The notes under the pieces were generated by a model. It was not told where the DNA came from. It did not search any database and saw only the letters and a list, made by a program, of their open reading frames with translations. DNA of 64,000 nt, taken from NCBI GenBank assembly GCA_902476265.1, contig CABSCP010000005.1, forward strand, positions 1 through 64,000, given 5' to 3'. The translations under genes and the position numbers were made by a program. Below, in pieces: positions 1 through 7,273 of this stretch. Source of the DNA: an uncultured Lachnospiraceae bacterium. GTDB taxonomy: Bacteria > Bacillota > Clostridia > Lachnospirales > Lachnospiraceae. The first letter of the stretch is position 1, and every line of letters starts with the position of its first letter.

Positions 1-145
1 CAAAAGAAAGACTGATAAACAGTGGCTTTTATGATTTAGCCACAGCCTATCAGTCTGTGCACGTCAACTGTTGAAACCGCCGTGTACCGAACGGTACGCA
101 CGGTGGTGTGAGAGGACGGCGGCTAATCACCGCCTCCTACTCGAT
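1..145 (+). mobile_element. Group II intron, 3' end (domains V and VI)
   Basis: This is the last part of a bacterial group II intron; the left side and any reverse-transcriptase ORF lie outside the window. Domain V folds at 76-107: an ACCGCCGTG/CACGGTGGT lower helix, a two-base bulge at 97-98, a short upper helix and a GAAC loop. Domain VI follows as a GGCGG/CCGCC stem at 118-134, and the 3' boundary is placed after TACTCGAT at 145. An additional hairpin at 10-55 (GACTGATA/TATCAGTC with an inner stem) fits the end of the preceding domain. The call rests on the recognised domain V/VI pattern; the intron class was not determined. The intron sits inside the conjugative element. Confidence 0.8.
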
Positions 146-193
146 TCCGACCTTTTTCGGGTGTGTTCTGCAGCAATCGCGGAGTAGCCCCCA

Positions 194-218
194 CTTCGAG
201 ACAAAATGTCCAGAGGTG
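194..218 (+). repeat. Palindromic motif, copy 1
   Basis: First of three copies of a 23-25 base motif: CTTCGA, then the interrupted palindrome GACAAAATGTC, then CAGAGGTG. Copies 2 and 3 are at 1604-1628 and 2017-2039. A GC-rich imperfect hairpin follows directly (about 215-252). The copies lie between genes of the conjugative element, so they may be regulator-binding sites or part of gene boundaries. The function is unknown. Confidence 0.75.
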
Positions 219-253
219 CGGGGCGGCCCTCCAGGGTGCCGCTCCCCGCCCAC

Positions 254-297
254 CCTCCATTTTCGATCCGCGACAACCCCAAAAACGAAAATGGAGG
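254..297 (+). promoter_or_regulatory. Hairpin that pairs with the ribosome-binding site of the sigma-like gene
   Basis: A perfect 12-base inverted repeat (CCTCCATTTTCG at 254-265, CGAAAATGGAGG at 286-297) encloses a 20-base loop. Its right arm contains the GGAGG that serves the start codon at 306. Folding would hide the Shine-Dalgarno sequence, so translation could be kept low until the hairpin opens. The pairing is seen directly; its regulatory role is inferred. Confidence 0.6.
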
Positions 298-305
298 ACG
301 TAAAA

Positions 306-728
306 ATGACAACCATTAATCTGAAGGATTTTTTCTATTGGTACATAACGGACGAGTCCATTGAGGTGTCCGAGGAAGTGGCGGCGGTGCTCCGCTCCGA
401 CAAGCGGTATGAGGAGCGCCACTATGAGCGGCAAAAGCGCAACAAGGCCCAGTATTCCCTGGATGCCGGGGACGGCATCGAAAACCACGTTGTAGAGTTT
501 GAGCCCTCCGCCCAGGAGCTCCTGGAACGCAAGGAGCGGTTTATGCGCCTGTGCCACGCGCTCAATTCCCTGAACGATACCCAGGGCCGGAGGATCGACG
601 CGCACATCATTCTCGGCAAGACCATTAAGGCGATAGCCGACAGCGAGGGCGTGGACGAGAGCTCCGTGCGGGAGTCAATCGAAAGAGGATTGCGGAACAT
701 GAAAAAATCTTTGAAAGAATTTCTTTAA
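306..728 (+). CDS. Sigma-70 region-4-like helix-turn-helix protein of the conjugative element
   Basis: A 140-residue protein resembling the short sigma-factor-like regulators found in Firmicutes conjugative elements. The acidic N-terminal part (residues 1-75) is followed by a C-terminal three-helix segment (about 103-133, TIKAIADSEGVDESSVRESI) typical of sigma region 4, which contacts promoter -35 DNA. ATG 306 is chosen because GGAGG lies 8 bases upstream; the frame is open further upstream but without a ribosome site. It probably controls transcription of element genes. The ribosome site sits in a hairpin (254-297), suggesting translational control. Family assignment is moderately sure; a target promoter is not visible. 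Confidence 0.7.
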   Translation: MTTINLKDFFYWYITDESIEVSEEVAAVLRSDKRYEERHYERQKRNKAQYSLDAGDGIENHVVEFEPSAQELLERKERFMRLCHALNSLNDTQGRRIDAHIILGKTIKAIADSEGVDESSVRESIERGLRNMKKSLKEFL

Positions 729-1063
729 GCGCCCCCCGGATCGGGCTTCAAAGTCCAGTTGATAAGTAGAAAGAGGTTTTACTTCTTTCTCCGCAAATAG
801 AACGGCGGCGGCCCTGAGCACGCGGGGAGCCGGGCGGCGGGTGCGCGGTGACTTCCTACAAGGGGACGAGCGATAAACACCAGCGCCGCGAATGGGACGG
901 GCCATCCCAGGGCCACGATCCGAATATGGGACAAGCTGGCCGCTTGCCCCTCCGGGTCGCCCCGTTCTGATTGTGAGGGGATCGCCGGGCCGCTACTATC
1001 TGTCTTATGACGGCCCAAAAACACCGGCCCGGCGCTCCTACTATCTTTATGGGAGGTGCGATA
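729..1063. other. Non-coding gap within the conjugative element
   Basis: About 335 bases without a convincing gene. The segment has high GC and several imperfect inverted repeats, for example around 770-790 (AGAAAG/CTTTCT) and within 800-845. Short open frames crossing it have arginine/proline-rich translations and no ribosome site, so they are judged spurious. It could hold a recombination or transfer site or a small RNA, but nothing specific was recognised. Confidence 0.4.
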
Positions 1064-1390
1064 ATGCAAAGAGCCCTTATTTATTGCCGGGTAGACGGCC
1101 CGGAAACCGAGTCCACGCGGGAGGCCCTCTGTAACCAGCGGGCCCGGTTGATTGACTATGCGCAGAAAAAGGGCATGGAGATCGCGGGCGTTTACATGGA
1201 CACGGGCTTTCCCGGCACGACGATGGAGCGCCCTGGCCTGCAGGCCGTCGTGCGTGAGGCGGAGGCCGGGAAAGCGGAGGCCCTGCTGGTGGTGAACCGC
1301 GGCCGCCTGTTTCGCGGCCCCTGGCCGGACGAGCTGCGGCGGCTCCCAGTAAAAATACACGCCGTCAACGAGCGGAGCCTGGAACGATAG
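1064..1390 (+). CDS. Stand-alone serine-recombinase catalytic-domain homologue lacking the nucleophile
   Basis: A 108-residue protein that reads as the N-terminal half of a resolvase domain (ALIYCRV at 4-10, GVYMDTGFPG near 42-51). In active serine recombinases the residue after YCRV is the catalytic serine; here it is Asp11. The later LDRLGR-type motif reads NRGRLFR (78-84), so its aspartate is also lost while Arg81 and Arg84 remain. There is no DNA-binding or recombinase C-terminal domain. ATG 1064 follows GGGAGG at a good distance. It is probably not a recombinase by itself; a regulatory or partner role for the large recombinase at 2111 is possible. It lies 12 bases before the next small gene. 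Confidence 0.65.
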   Translation: MQRALIYCRVDGPETESTREALCNQRARLIDYAQKKGMEIAGVYMDTGFPGTTMERPGLQAVVREAEAGKAEALLVVNRGRLFRGPWPDELRRLPVKIHAVNERSLER

Positions 1391-1402
1391 GAGGTATACA
1401 TC

Positions 1403-1603
1403 ATGCAATACGATCCTACTCTGGCGGCCATGCTCTCCGAGCCGTGGAGTAACGGCGCGTGTCGCGGCTATGTCATCTACGCGATGGAAAACTGTGGCTT
1501 CAAGCCCGCCGACATCCGGCGCGTGGTAGGCGAGCTCCATTATGTTTTTGACATCAAAACCTTGGAAGAGGCCGAGGAGCACTATCAGCACAGCCCCTAT
1601 TAG
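1403..1603 (+). CDS. Small hypothetical protein of the conjugative element
   Basis: A 66-residue acidic protein without signal peptide or membrane segment. ATG 1403 follows GGAGG with 8-base spacing, so translation is likely. The central part (about 30-60, FKPADIRRVVGELHYVFDIK) is predicted mostly helical. It is probably co-transcribed with the resolvase-like gene ending at 1390. No family was recognised. The stop codon abuts the second copy of the palindromic motif (1604), which suggests a transcription-unit boundary there. Confidence 0.6.
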   Translation: MQYDPTLAAMLSEPWSNGACRGYVIYAMENCGFKPADIRRVVGELHYVFDIKTLEEAEEHYQHSPY

Positions 1604-1628
1604 CTTCGAGACATTTTGTCCAGAGGTG
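1604..1628 (+). repeat. Palindromic motif, copy 2, core reversed
   Basis: Same flanks as copies 1 and 3 (CTTCGA and CAGAGGTG in the same direction), but the 11-base core reads GACATTTTGTC. This is the exact reverse complement of GACAAAATGTC in the other two copies. The motif starts directly after the TAG stop of the preceding gene and is followed by a strong hairpin at 1636-1672. Confidence 0.75.
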
Positions 1629-1635
1629 GAGCAAG

Positions 1636-1672
1636 GCAAGCGGGCGGCACTTTCACGGTGCCGCCCGCTTGC
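1636..1672 (+). terminator. Strong GC-rich hairpin after the small accessory genes
   Basis: A perfect 15-base stem (GCAAGCGGGCGGCAC at 1636-1650, complement at 1658-1672) with a 7-base loop, followed by GTTTCCCC. The stem is very stable but the T run is poor, so it is either an intrinsic terminator or an RNA-processing structure. It lies between the gene ending at 1603 and the one starting at 1727. Confidence 0.5.
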
Positions 1673-1726
1673 GTTTCCCCACACGGACAACCGGGGAGGC
1701 GACTATGCGCCGAGGAGGTTTTACAT

Positions 1727-1993
1727 ATGACGTTGACGATGCCGGAACTTGAAAAAATGCAGAGCGTCGATATTGGCGCGGTGGATGCCCAGGCGCTGCC
1801 CGATCTGAGCGGCGTGGCCTTTGACAACACCCTTTCCCACGAGGAGCGGATCGCCCGCCTTTTGCAAATGGCGCGCAATCCGTATTGTTTCCGCGTTGGT
1901 GAGGTGGGCGTTCTGGTGGAGTTTGCCGAGGACGGCCCGGCTCTCCAGGACACCCTGGCCGACTTCCTGATCCGCCAGAAAAGCGGGCTGTAA
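1727..1993 (+). CDS. Small conserved protein of conjugative elements (DUF6870-like)
   Basis: An 88-residue acidic protein with the pattern SHEERIARLL...ARNPYCFRVGEVGVLVEF...LQDTLADFL. I recall this from an uncharacterised family (DUF6870) found next to recombinases in clostridial mobile elements; the family number is from memory. ATG 1727 follows GAGGAGG with proper spacing. No catalytic motif, signal peptide or membrane segment is visible. It is bracketed by copies 2 and 3 of the palindromic motif and precedes the recombinase promoter, so it forms its own small unit. Function unknown. Confidence 0.6.
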   Translation: MTLTMPELEKMQSVDIGAVDAQALPDLSGVAFDNTLSHEERIARLLQMARNPYCFRVGEVGVLVEFAEDGPALQDTLADFLIRQKSGL

Positions 1994-2016
1994 CTGCGGT
2001 TACGGCCCCTTTTACA

Positions 2017-2039
2017 CTTCGAGACAAAATGTCCAGAGG
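2017..2039 (+). repeat. Palindromic motif, copy 3
   Basis: Third copy, CTTCGA + GACAAAATGTC + CAGAGG, in the same core orientation as copy 1. It starts 24 bases after the stop of the DUF6870-like gene and ends 12 bases before the -35 box of the recombinase promoter (2051). It could therefore affect recombinase transcription. Confidence 0.75.
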
Positions 2040-2050
2040 CGGCGGCATCC

Positions 2051-2079
2051 TTGCCCCACCCCCTGAACAGAGGTATAAT
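2051..2079 (+). promoter_or_regulatory. Promoter of the large serine recombinase
   Basis: A -35 box TTGCCC (2051-2056) and a perfect -10 box TATAAT (2074-2079) are separated by exactly 17 bases, 32 bases upstream of the recombinase start. The palindromic motif copy 3 lies just upstream. Confidence 0.7.
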
Positions 2080-2110
2080 ATAAGTGTAAAGTGATAGGGA
2101 AGGAGGAAAA

Positions 2111-3799
2111 ATGGCACGAACAAAAAACAGGGGACAACAATCACTTTCCCCCTCTCATACCATCCGCCGCTGGCGGCTCGGAAAGTACATCCGCCTTTCC
2201 AAAGAGGACTTGAAAAAGGGCCGGGACGATAGCAACAGCGTAAAGAACCAGCGGAACCTGCTGGACGAATACTACTTGAACCACCAGGATGAATTTGAAA
2301 GTGCGTCGGAATATGTGGATGACGGGCACACCGGCACCGACGCAGACCGCGAACACTTCCAGCGGCTCCTGGCCGACGTTATGAGCGGTAAAATCAACTG
2401 CGTGATTGTGAAAGACCTTTCCCGGTTTGCCCGGAACTACAGCGACGCTGGCAGCCTGATTGACAATCTCTTTGTGCAAATGGGCATCCGCTTCATCAGC
2501 CTTGCCGAGAACGTGGATAGCTTCAAGAACCCGGATAGCGTTTCCAATATCATCGTTCCGATCACCAACGTCATGAACGACAATTACTGCTATCAGACCT
2601 CGAAAAAAATCCGGCAAGTGTTTGACTACAAGCGGCGCAACGGCCAGTATATCGGCTCGATGGCTCCCTATGGGTACATCAAGCACCCGAAAGACAAGCA
2701 CCAGTTAATGATTGACCCGGACGCCGCTGAGATCGTCAAGCTCATTTTCTCCATGTGCCTGCAAGGGAAAGCGAAACACGCCATCACGCTCCACTTGAAC
2801 GAGCACGGCGTTCCCAGCCCCTCGGCCTACAAGCGGTTAAAAGGGCTCCCCCATCCTACTTCCTCGGACAATGAAAATCCAATGTGGAGCGCCGGCGTGG
2901 TGGGACATATCCTGACAAACCCGATTTACACCGGGGATTTGGTACAGGGCCGCCGCCGGGTGAAAAGCTACAAGGTACACCAGATCGAGGAAGTGCCGGA
3001 GGAGGAGTGGGTGGTCGTTCCCGATACCCACGACGCGATTATTAGCAAGGCGGATTTTGAAAAGGTGCAGGGGCTCCTCAAACGGGACACCCGCACGGCC
3101 CCCAAGGGCCGGGAGCTCCACCTGTTCAGCGGCTTTCTGAAATGCGCCGATTGCGGCAAGGCCGTCACCCGGAGTCTAAGCGGGAAACACGTCTATTATG
3201 CCTGCTCCACCTACAAGAGCCGTTCCAAGACGGCCTGCACCATGCACGGGATCAAGCACAACCGCCTGGAGGCCGCCGTCCTGTTCGCCATTCAACAACA
3301 GGTGCATCTGGCTGTTTCCTACTCGGCCACTATCGCCCGGATCAACTCGGCCCCGATTAAAAAAAGCGAGTCCGCCCGGCTCAATGACTTAATTGCCGTC
3401 AAGGAGCGGGAACTCGCTAAAATCTCCCGGTACAAGCAGGGGATTTACCAGGACTGGAAAGATGGGGCCCTCACCCGGCAGGAATACATGGATATGAAAG
3501 CCGACTATGACCACAAGGCCGAGGAGCTCTCCGCCGTCCTGGATCGGCTCACCGCTGAACGGGAGGAAATGAAAAACGGCGTGGATAACGAACATCCCGC
3601 GCTGGTGGCCTTTATGCAATACCAAAACATTCACGCGCTCTCCCGTGACATTCTCATTGAGCTTGTTGACCAGATCACGGTTTACGAAAACGGCAATATC
3701 AAGGTACGCTTCAAGTTTGCCGACGAGCTCCGCAGGATTGCCGAGTACATTAAGATTAACACCGATAGCCCCGGACAAGCGGCGGGTAAATCCGCTTGA
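2111..3799 (+). CDS. Large serine recombinase (integrase/excisionase of the element, TndX/TnpX type)
   Basis: A 562-residue site-specific recombinase that should integrate and excise the element by cutting attachment sites through a 5' phosphoserine link. The N-terminal resolvase domain (about 22-165) has the nucleophile in YIRLS (Ser30) and KDLSRFAR. A recombinase domain follows (about 190-290). A zinc ribbon with CADC near 345-348 and later cysteines comes next, then a coiled-coil segment (about 395-480) and a DUF4368-like C-terminus (LVDQITVYENGNIKVRF). Length and domain order are normal for the family. ATG 2111 follows AAGGAGG. As usual for such elements the gene lies at the very end, next to the host junction. 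Confidence 0.92.
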   Translation: MARTKNRGQQSLSPSHTIRRWRLGKYIRLSKEDLKKGRDDSNSVKNQRNLLDEYYLNHQDEFESASEYVDDGHTGTDADREHFQRLLADVMSGKINCVIVKDLSRFARNYSDAGSLIDNLFVQMGIRFISLAENVDSFKNPDSVSNIIVPITNVMNDNYCYQTSKKIRQVFDYKRRNGQYIGSMAPYGYIKHPKDKHQLMIDPDAAEIVKLIFSMCLQGKAKHAITLHLNEHGVPSPSAYKRLKGLPHPTSSDNENPMWSAGVVGHILTNPIYTGDLVQGRRRVKSYKVHQIEEVPEEEWVVVPDTHDAIISKADFEKVQGLLKRDTRTAPKGRELHLFSGFLKCADCGKAVTRSLSGKHVYYACSTYKSRSKTACTMHGIKHNRLEAAVLFAIQQQVHLAVSYSATIARINSAPIKKSESARLNDLIAVKERELAKISRYKQGIYQDWKDGALTRQEYMDMKADYDHKAEELSAVLDRLTAEREEMKNGVDNEHPALVAFMQYQNIHALSRDILIELVDQITVYENGNIKVRFKFADELRRIAEYIKINTDSPGQAAGKSA

Positions 3800-4566
3800 G
3801 CACCTTTCCGGCAGCTCGTTTTCCTAATAAAACACAATCATACGAAATATATCAGAAACTCATTACTTATGTGGCGGAAAAACATCGGGCAGAAGTGCTT
3901 GCCGGTCAGGTGAGCCAGATGCAGGACCATATCCGTGAGATAGAACAGCTTTACACCAATGTAAATTCCATGCGGCACGATATGAAAAATTACCTGTTTG
4001 ATATCAAAAGCCTGCTGGCCCTGCGGGGAATCAGGGTAGAGGAAGAAGAGGAACTGGCCGGATATTTCAGCGGTATCGGCGCTACGGTGGATGCGCTGAA
4101 TTTTTCCGTTCATACGGGCAATCCGGTCACGGATGTGGTGCTGAACGGGAAATTACAGCAGGCCAAAGGTCTTGGCATACGGTTCGACTGTGATTTCAGG
4201 TTTCCACAGGGGTTTGGCATTGATGTCTTTGACCTGAGCATTATCTTAAACAATGCTTTAAATAATGCACTGGAGGCCTGCGAAGCGATGCCCGTACAGG
4301 AACCGGAAAACCCACGATTCATCACAATCACATCCTGTTGTAAAAACAACATGTTTTTCATCGAGATTGTCAACAGTTTTGACGGCATATTATATGATAC
4401 ACAGTCCAACCGCCTTATCAGCAGAAAGCAGGATCAGAGACGGCATGGGCTGGGATTTCAAAACATTGTGCGGTGTGCCCAAAAATATCTTGGCAGTGCG
4501 GACTATACATACCATGACGGTATTTTCTCATTGACGGTCATGCTGCAAAAACAAAATATAATCTGA
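3796..4566 (+). pseudogene. GHKL-domain sensor histidine kinase, 5' end removed by element insertion
   Basis: The cytoplasmic half of an AgrC/VirS-like quorum-type kinase. A coiled coil (VLAGQVSQMQDHIREIEQLY) leads to the H-box SMRHDMKNYLFDIKSLL, with the phospho-acceptor histidine in RHD. The N-box reads NNALNNALEAC and the G-box region HGLGFQNI. The N-terminal membrane sensor (normally five to seven helices) is missing because the mobile element ends at about 3800-3840. The frame remains open to a TTG at 3796 that overlaps the recombinase stop (TTGA), so some translation of the remnant is possible. No LytTR response regulator lies nearby; it may be beyond the other end of the element. Confidence 0.8.
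3800..3840. other. Right junction of the conjugative element (approximate attachment site)
   Basis: The recombinase stops at 3799, and sequence readable as host kinase coding starts within the next 40 bases. The attachment site must lie here because the element's integrase and a decapitated host gene abut. The exact crossover dinucleotide cannot be fixed without the left end or an empty site. Confidence 0.5.
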
Positions 4567-4588
4567 ATGCCCAGGCAACACGATTAGA

Positions 4589-4617
4589 TTGATTTTATCT
4601 GTAAATTCCCTTATACT
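4589..4617 (+). promoter_or_regulatory. Promoter of the radical SAM-rng operon
   Basis: TTGATT (4589-4594) and TATACT (4612-4617) are spaced by 17 bases, 57 bases before the start codon at 4674. A small hairpin CTGTCC/GGACAG (4637-4652) lies in the short leader just before the ribosome site. Confidence 0.6.
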
Positions 4618-4673
4618 TGATATGATAATCAGCTGTCTGTCCCAAAGGACAGCGAATGGAAAGGAACGAAAAG

Positions 4674-6575
4674 ATGCAGTTACCTGATTTTGAGAATCGT
4701 CTGGCTCTGTCGGATGAAATTCTGATGTCTGTGGAAAAGCCTGCCCGTTACATCGGCGGGGAGGTGAACGCGGTCATCAAGGATAAAAAGAAAGTGGACA
4801 TCCGCTTTGCCATGTGTTTTCCGGATGTTTACGAAATCGGCATGTCCCATCTGGGCATTCAGATTTTGTACGATATGTTCAACCGATATGATGATATCTG
4901 GTGCGAACGGGTCTATTCTCCCTGGGTGGATTTGGACAGGATCATGCGGGAGAAGAAAATTCCGTTGTTCGCGCTGGAATCCCAGGATCCGATCAAAGAA
5001 TTTGATTTTCTGGGAATCACGATTCAGTATGAGATGTGTTATACCAACATTTTGCAGGTGCTGGACTTATCCGGCATTCCTCTGCTGGCAAAAGACCGCA
5101 GCAATACGGATCCCCTGGTGATCGGCGGCGGTCCCTGTACTTATAACCCGGAGCCAATCGCCCCCTTCTTTGATCTCTTTTACATCGGGGAAGGAGAAAC
5201 GGTTTACCGGCAGCTGATGGATATTTATAAGGAAACGAAAGCGGCAGGCCGCGACAGGAAGGCCTTTTTGCTGCGGGCGGCAAGAGAAGTGCCCGGTATT
5301 TATGTGCCTTCTCTTTATGATGTGACCTATAACGAAGACGGCACCATCGCCTCTTTTTTGCCCAATGAAACAGGAGTTCCGGAAAAAATCAGGAAGGAAA
5401 TCGTCATGGATCTGGACAATGCGCCTTATCCGATGAAGCCTGTAGTCCCTTATATCCGTGCTACGCAGGACAGAGTGGTGCTGGAAATCCAGCGGGGATG
5501 TATCCGGGGCTGCCGTTTTTGTCAGGCGGGCCAGCTGTACCGTCCTGTCCGGGAAAAGAGTCTGGAAACGTTGAAGCAGTATGCGGTGCAGATGCTGGAA
5601 AATACCGGTTATGAGGAAATTTCATTGAGTTCATTGAGCTCCAGCGACTATTCTAGACTGGAAGAGCTGGTGGACTTTTTGATGGAAACCTGTCAGGAAA
5701 AGAAGGTGAACATTTCCCTGCCTTCCCTGCGCATTGACGCTTTCTCCCTGGATGTGATGGGAAAAGTACAGGATGTGAAAAAAAGCAGTCTCACCTTTGC
5801 GCCGGAAGCGGGCAGCCAGCGGCTCAGAGACGTCATAAACAAAGGATTGACCGAAGAAGTCATTCTAAACGGAGCGGCTTTGGCGTTTGAAGGCGGCTGG
5901 ACCAGAGTGAAACTGTACTTCATGCTGGGCCTTCCCACCGAAACGGAAGAGGATATCCGGGGAATTGCGGAACTTTCCAACAAAATTGCGGCCCTTTATT
6001 ATGAAGTGGTGCCCAGGGAAAAGCGGACCGGCCCTGTACAGATCGTTGCCAGCACGTCCTTCTTCATTCCAAAGCCCTTTACGCCGTTTCAGTGGGCGCG
6101 GATGTGCACCAAGGACGAATTCCTGCAGAAAGCCAGTCTGACCAAACATGCGGTGAGAGAGCAGCTGAATCAGAAACGGATCAAATATAACTGGCACGAA
6201 GCGGATGTGAGCGTGCTGGAGGGAATCTTTGCCAGAGGGGACCGCCGGGTGGCTGAAGCCATTTTAAAAGCGTACCAAAAAGGCTGTATTTATGATGCCT
6301 GGGGCGAATATTTTCAAAATGATGTGTGGATGGAAACCTTTGAAGAGTGTGGGCTGGATCTCGATTTTTACACCACCCGGGAACGGGGCCTGGACGAAGT
6401 ATTTCCCTGGGATTTTCTGGACTGCGGCGTGAATAAGGAATTTTTAAAACGGGAATGGCTCCGGGCGCAGAAAGAAGAAGTGACGCCCAATTGCCGGATG
6501 CAGTGTCAGGGCTGCGGCGCAGCCAGATTTGGCGGCGGAGTCTGCTATGAAGCCAAGGGGGACAGCGTAGGATGA
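4674..6575 (+). CDS. TIGR03960-family radical SAM protein with B12-binding-like N-terminus
   Basis: A 633-residue radical SAM enzyme of unknown reaction. The N-terminal half resembles a cobalamin-binding fold (FPDVYEIGMSHLGIQILYD, GGGPCTYNPEP). The radical SAM core starts at about residue 278 with CIRGCRFC, the CxxxCxxC ligand set for the [4Fe-4S] cluster. A cysteine-rich tail (CRMQCQGCG) is present. ATG 4674 is preferred over the one six codons upstream because AAAGGA lies at a proper distance. It overlaps the DUF2344 gene by 4 bases. In clostridia this family, its DUF2344 partner and RNase G are commonly encoded together, pointing to RNA or tRNA modification, but this is unproven. Confidence 0.85.
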   Translation: MQLPDFENRLALSDEILMSVEKPARYIGGEVNAVIKDKKKVDIRFAMCFPDVYEIGMSHLGIQILYDMFNRYDDIWCERVYSPWVDLDRIMREKKIPLFALESQDPIKEFDFLGITIQYEMCYTNILQVLDLSGIPLLAKDRSNTDPLVIGGGPCTYNPEPIAPFFDLFYIGEGETVYRQLMDIYKETKAAGRDRKAFLLRAAREVPGIYVPSLYDVTYNEDGTIASFLPNETGVPEKIRKEIVMDLDNAPYPMKPVVPYIRATQDRVVLEIQRGCIRGCRFCQAGQLYRPVREKSLETLKQYAVQMLENTGYEEISLSSLSSSDYSRLEELVDFLMETCQEKKVNISLPSLRIDAFSLDVMGKVQDVKKSSLTFAPEAGSQRLRDVINKGLTEEVILNGAALAFEGGWTRVKLYFMLGLPTETEEDIRGIAELSNKIAALYYEVVPREKRTGPVQIVASTSFFIPKPFTPFQWARMCTKDEFLQKASLTKHAVREQLNQKRIKYNWHEADVSVLEGIFARGDRRVAEAILKAYQKGCIYDAWGEYFQNDVWMETFEECGLDLDFYTTRERGLDEVFPWDFLDCGVNKEFLKREWLRAQKEEVTPNCRMQCQGCGAARFGGGVCYEAKGDSVG

Positions 6576-7273
6576 AGGTCAGAATCAAATTTGCAAAATA
6601 CGGCGCACTGCGGTTTATCGGGCATCTGGATGTGATGCGCTTTTTCCAGAAAGCCATCCGCAGAGCGGGCATAGATGTGGTTTACAGCGGAGGCTACAGT
6701 CCCCATCAGATCATGAGTTTTGCCGCTCCCCTGGGCGTTGGCATGTGCAGCCTGGGAGAATATATGGATGTGGAAATCGCCTCTCACCAGGGCAGCGCAG
6801 AGATGCAGAAACGGCTGCAGGATGCCTGTCCGGAAGGCATTGACATTTTAAGCGTAAAAGCGCTGCCGGAAAAAGCGGGTAATGCCATGGCCAGTGTGGC
6901 GGCGGCTTCCTATGCGGTGGCCTTTAAGGACAAAAGCAGAAGCTTTGCCGAATATGAATCCGCCCTGGAATCTTTTTTAAACCGGGAAGAAATTCTGATC
7001 ACCAAAGAAACCAAGCGTTCCACAGCGCAGGTGAATATCCGGCCCGGCATTTATGAATGCAGAATTGAGGACGGCGCCCTGTTGTTTACCGTGGATGCCA
7101 GCAGTAGCGGAAATATCCGGCCTTCCTTTGTGACGGAAGCGTTTTTGGAGATGGCAGGTGTGCATGTGCCGGAAATAGAGCTGCAGACGGTCCGCACGGA
7201 AACCTGGCTGAATGCAGGCACTCCGGAAAACCCGGAACTCAAACCGCTGGATGCCATAGGGGAAGCATTTTGA
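6572..7273 (+). CDS. Radical SAM-linked DUF2344 protein (TIGR03936)
   Basis: A 233-residue companion protein that is often fused to or adjacent to the radical SAM family upstream. The N-terminal pattern is typical (VRIKFAKYGALRFIGHLDVMR, then RAGIDVVYSGGYSPHQ). The ATG overlaps the upstream stop (ATGA), so translation is coupled. No catalytic motif is visible; it may bind the substrate for the radical SAM partner. The reaction is unknown. Its own stop overlaps the TTG start of the RNase G gene. Confidence 0.85.
   Translation: MKVRIKFAKYGALRFIGHLDVMRFFQKAIRRAGIDVVYSGGYSPHQIMSFAAPLGVGMCSLGEYMDVEIASHQGSAEMQKRLQDACPEGIDILSVKALPEKAGNAMASVAAASYAVAFKDKSRSFAEYESALESFLNREEILITKETKRSTAQVNIRPGIYECRIEDGALLFTVDASSSGNIRPSFVTEAFLEMAGVHVPEIELQTVRTETWLNAGTPENPELKPLDAIGEAF

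Noticed and set aside
892..1134. Open frame of 80 codons in the gap upstream of the resolvase-like gene
   Set aside because: It has no ribosome site, an unusual Arg/Pro/Gly/Tyr composition and overlaps the well-supported start at 1064 in another frame.
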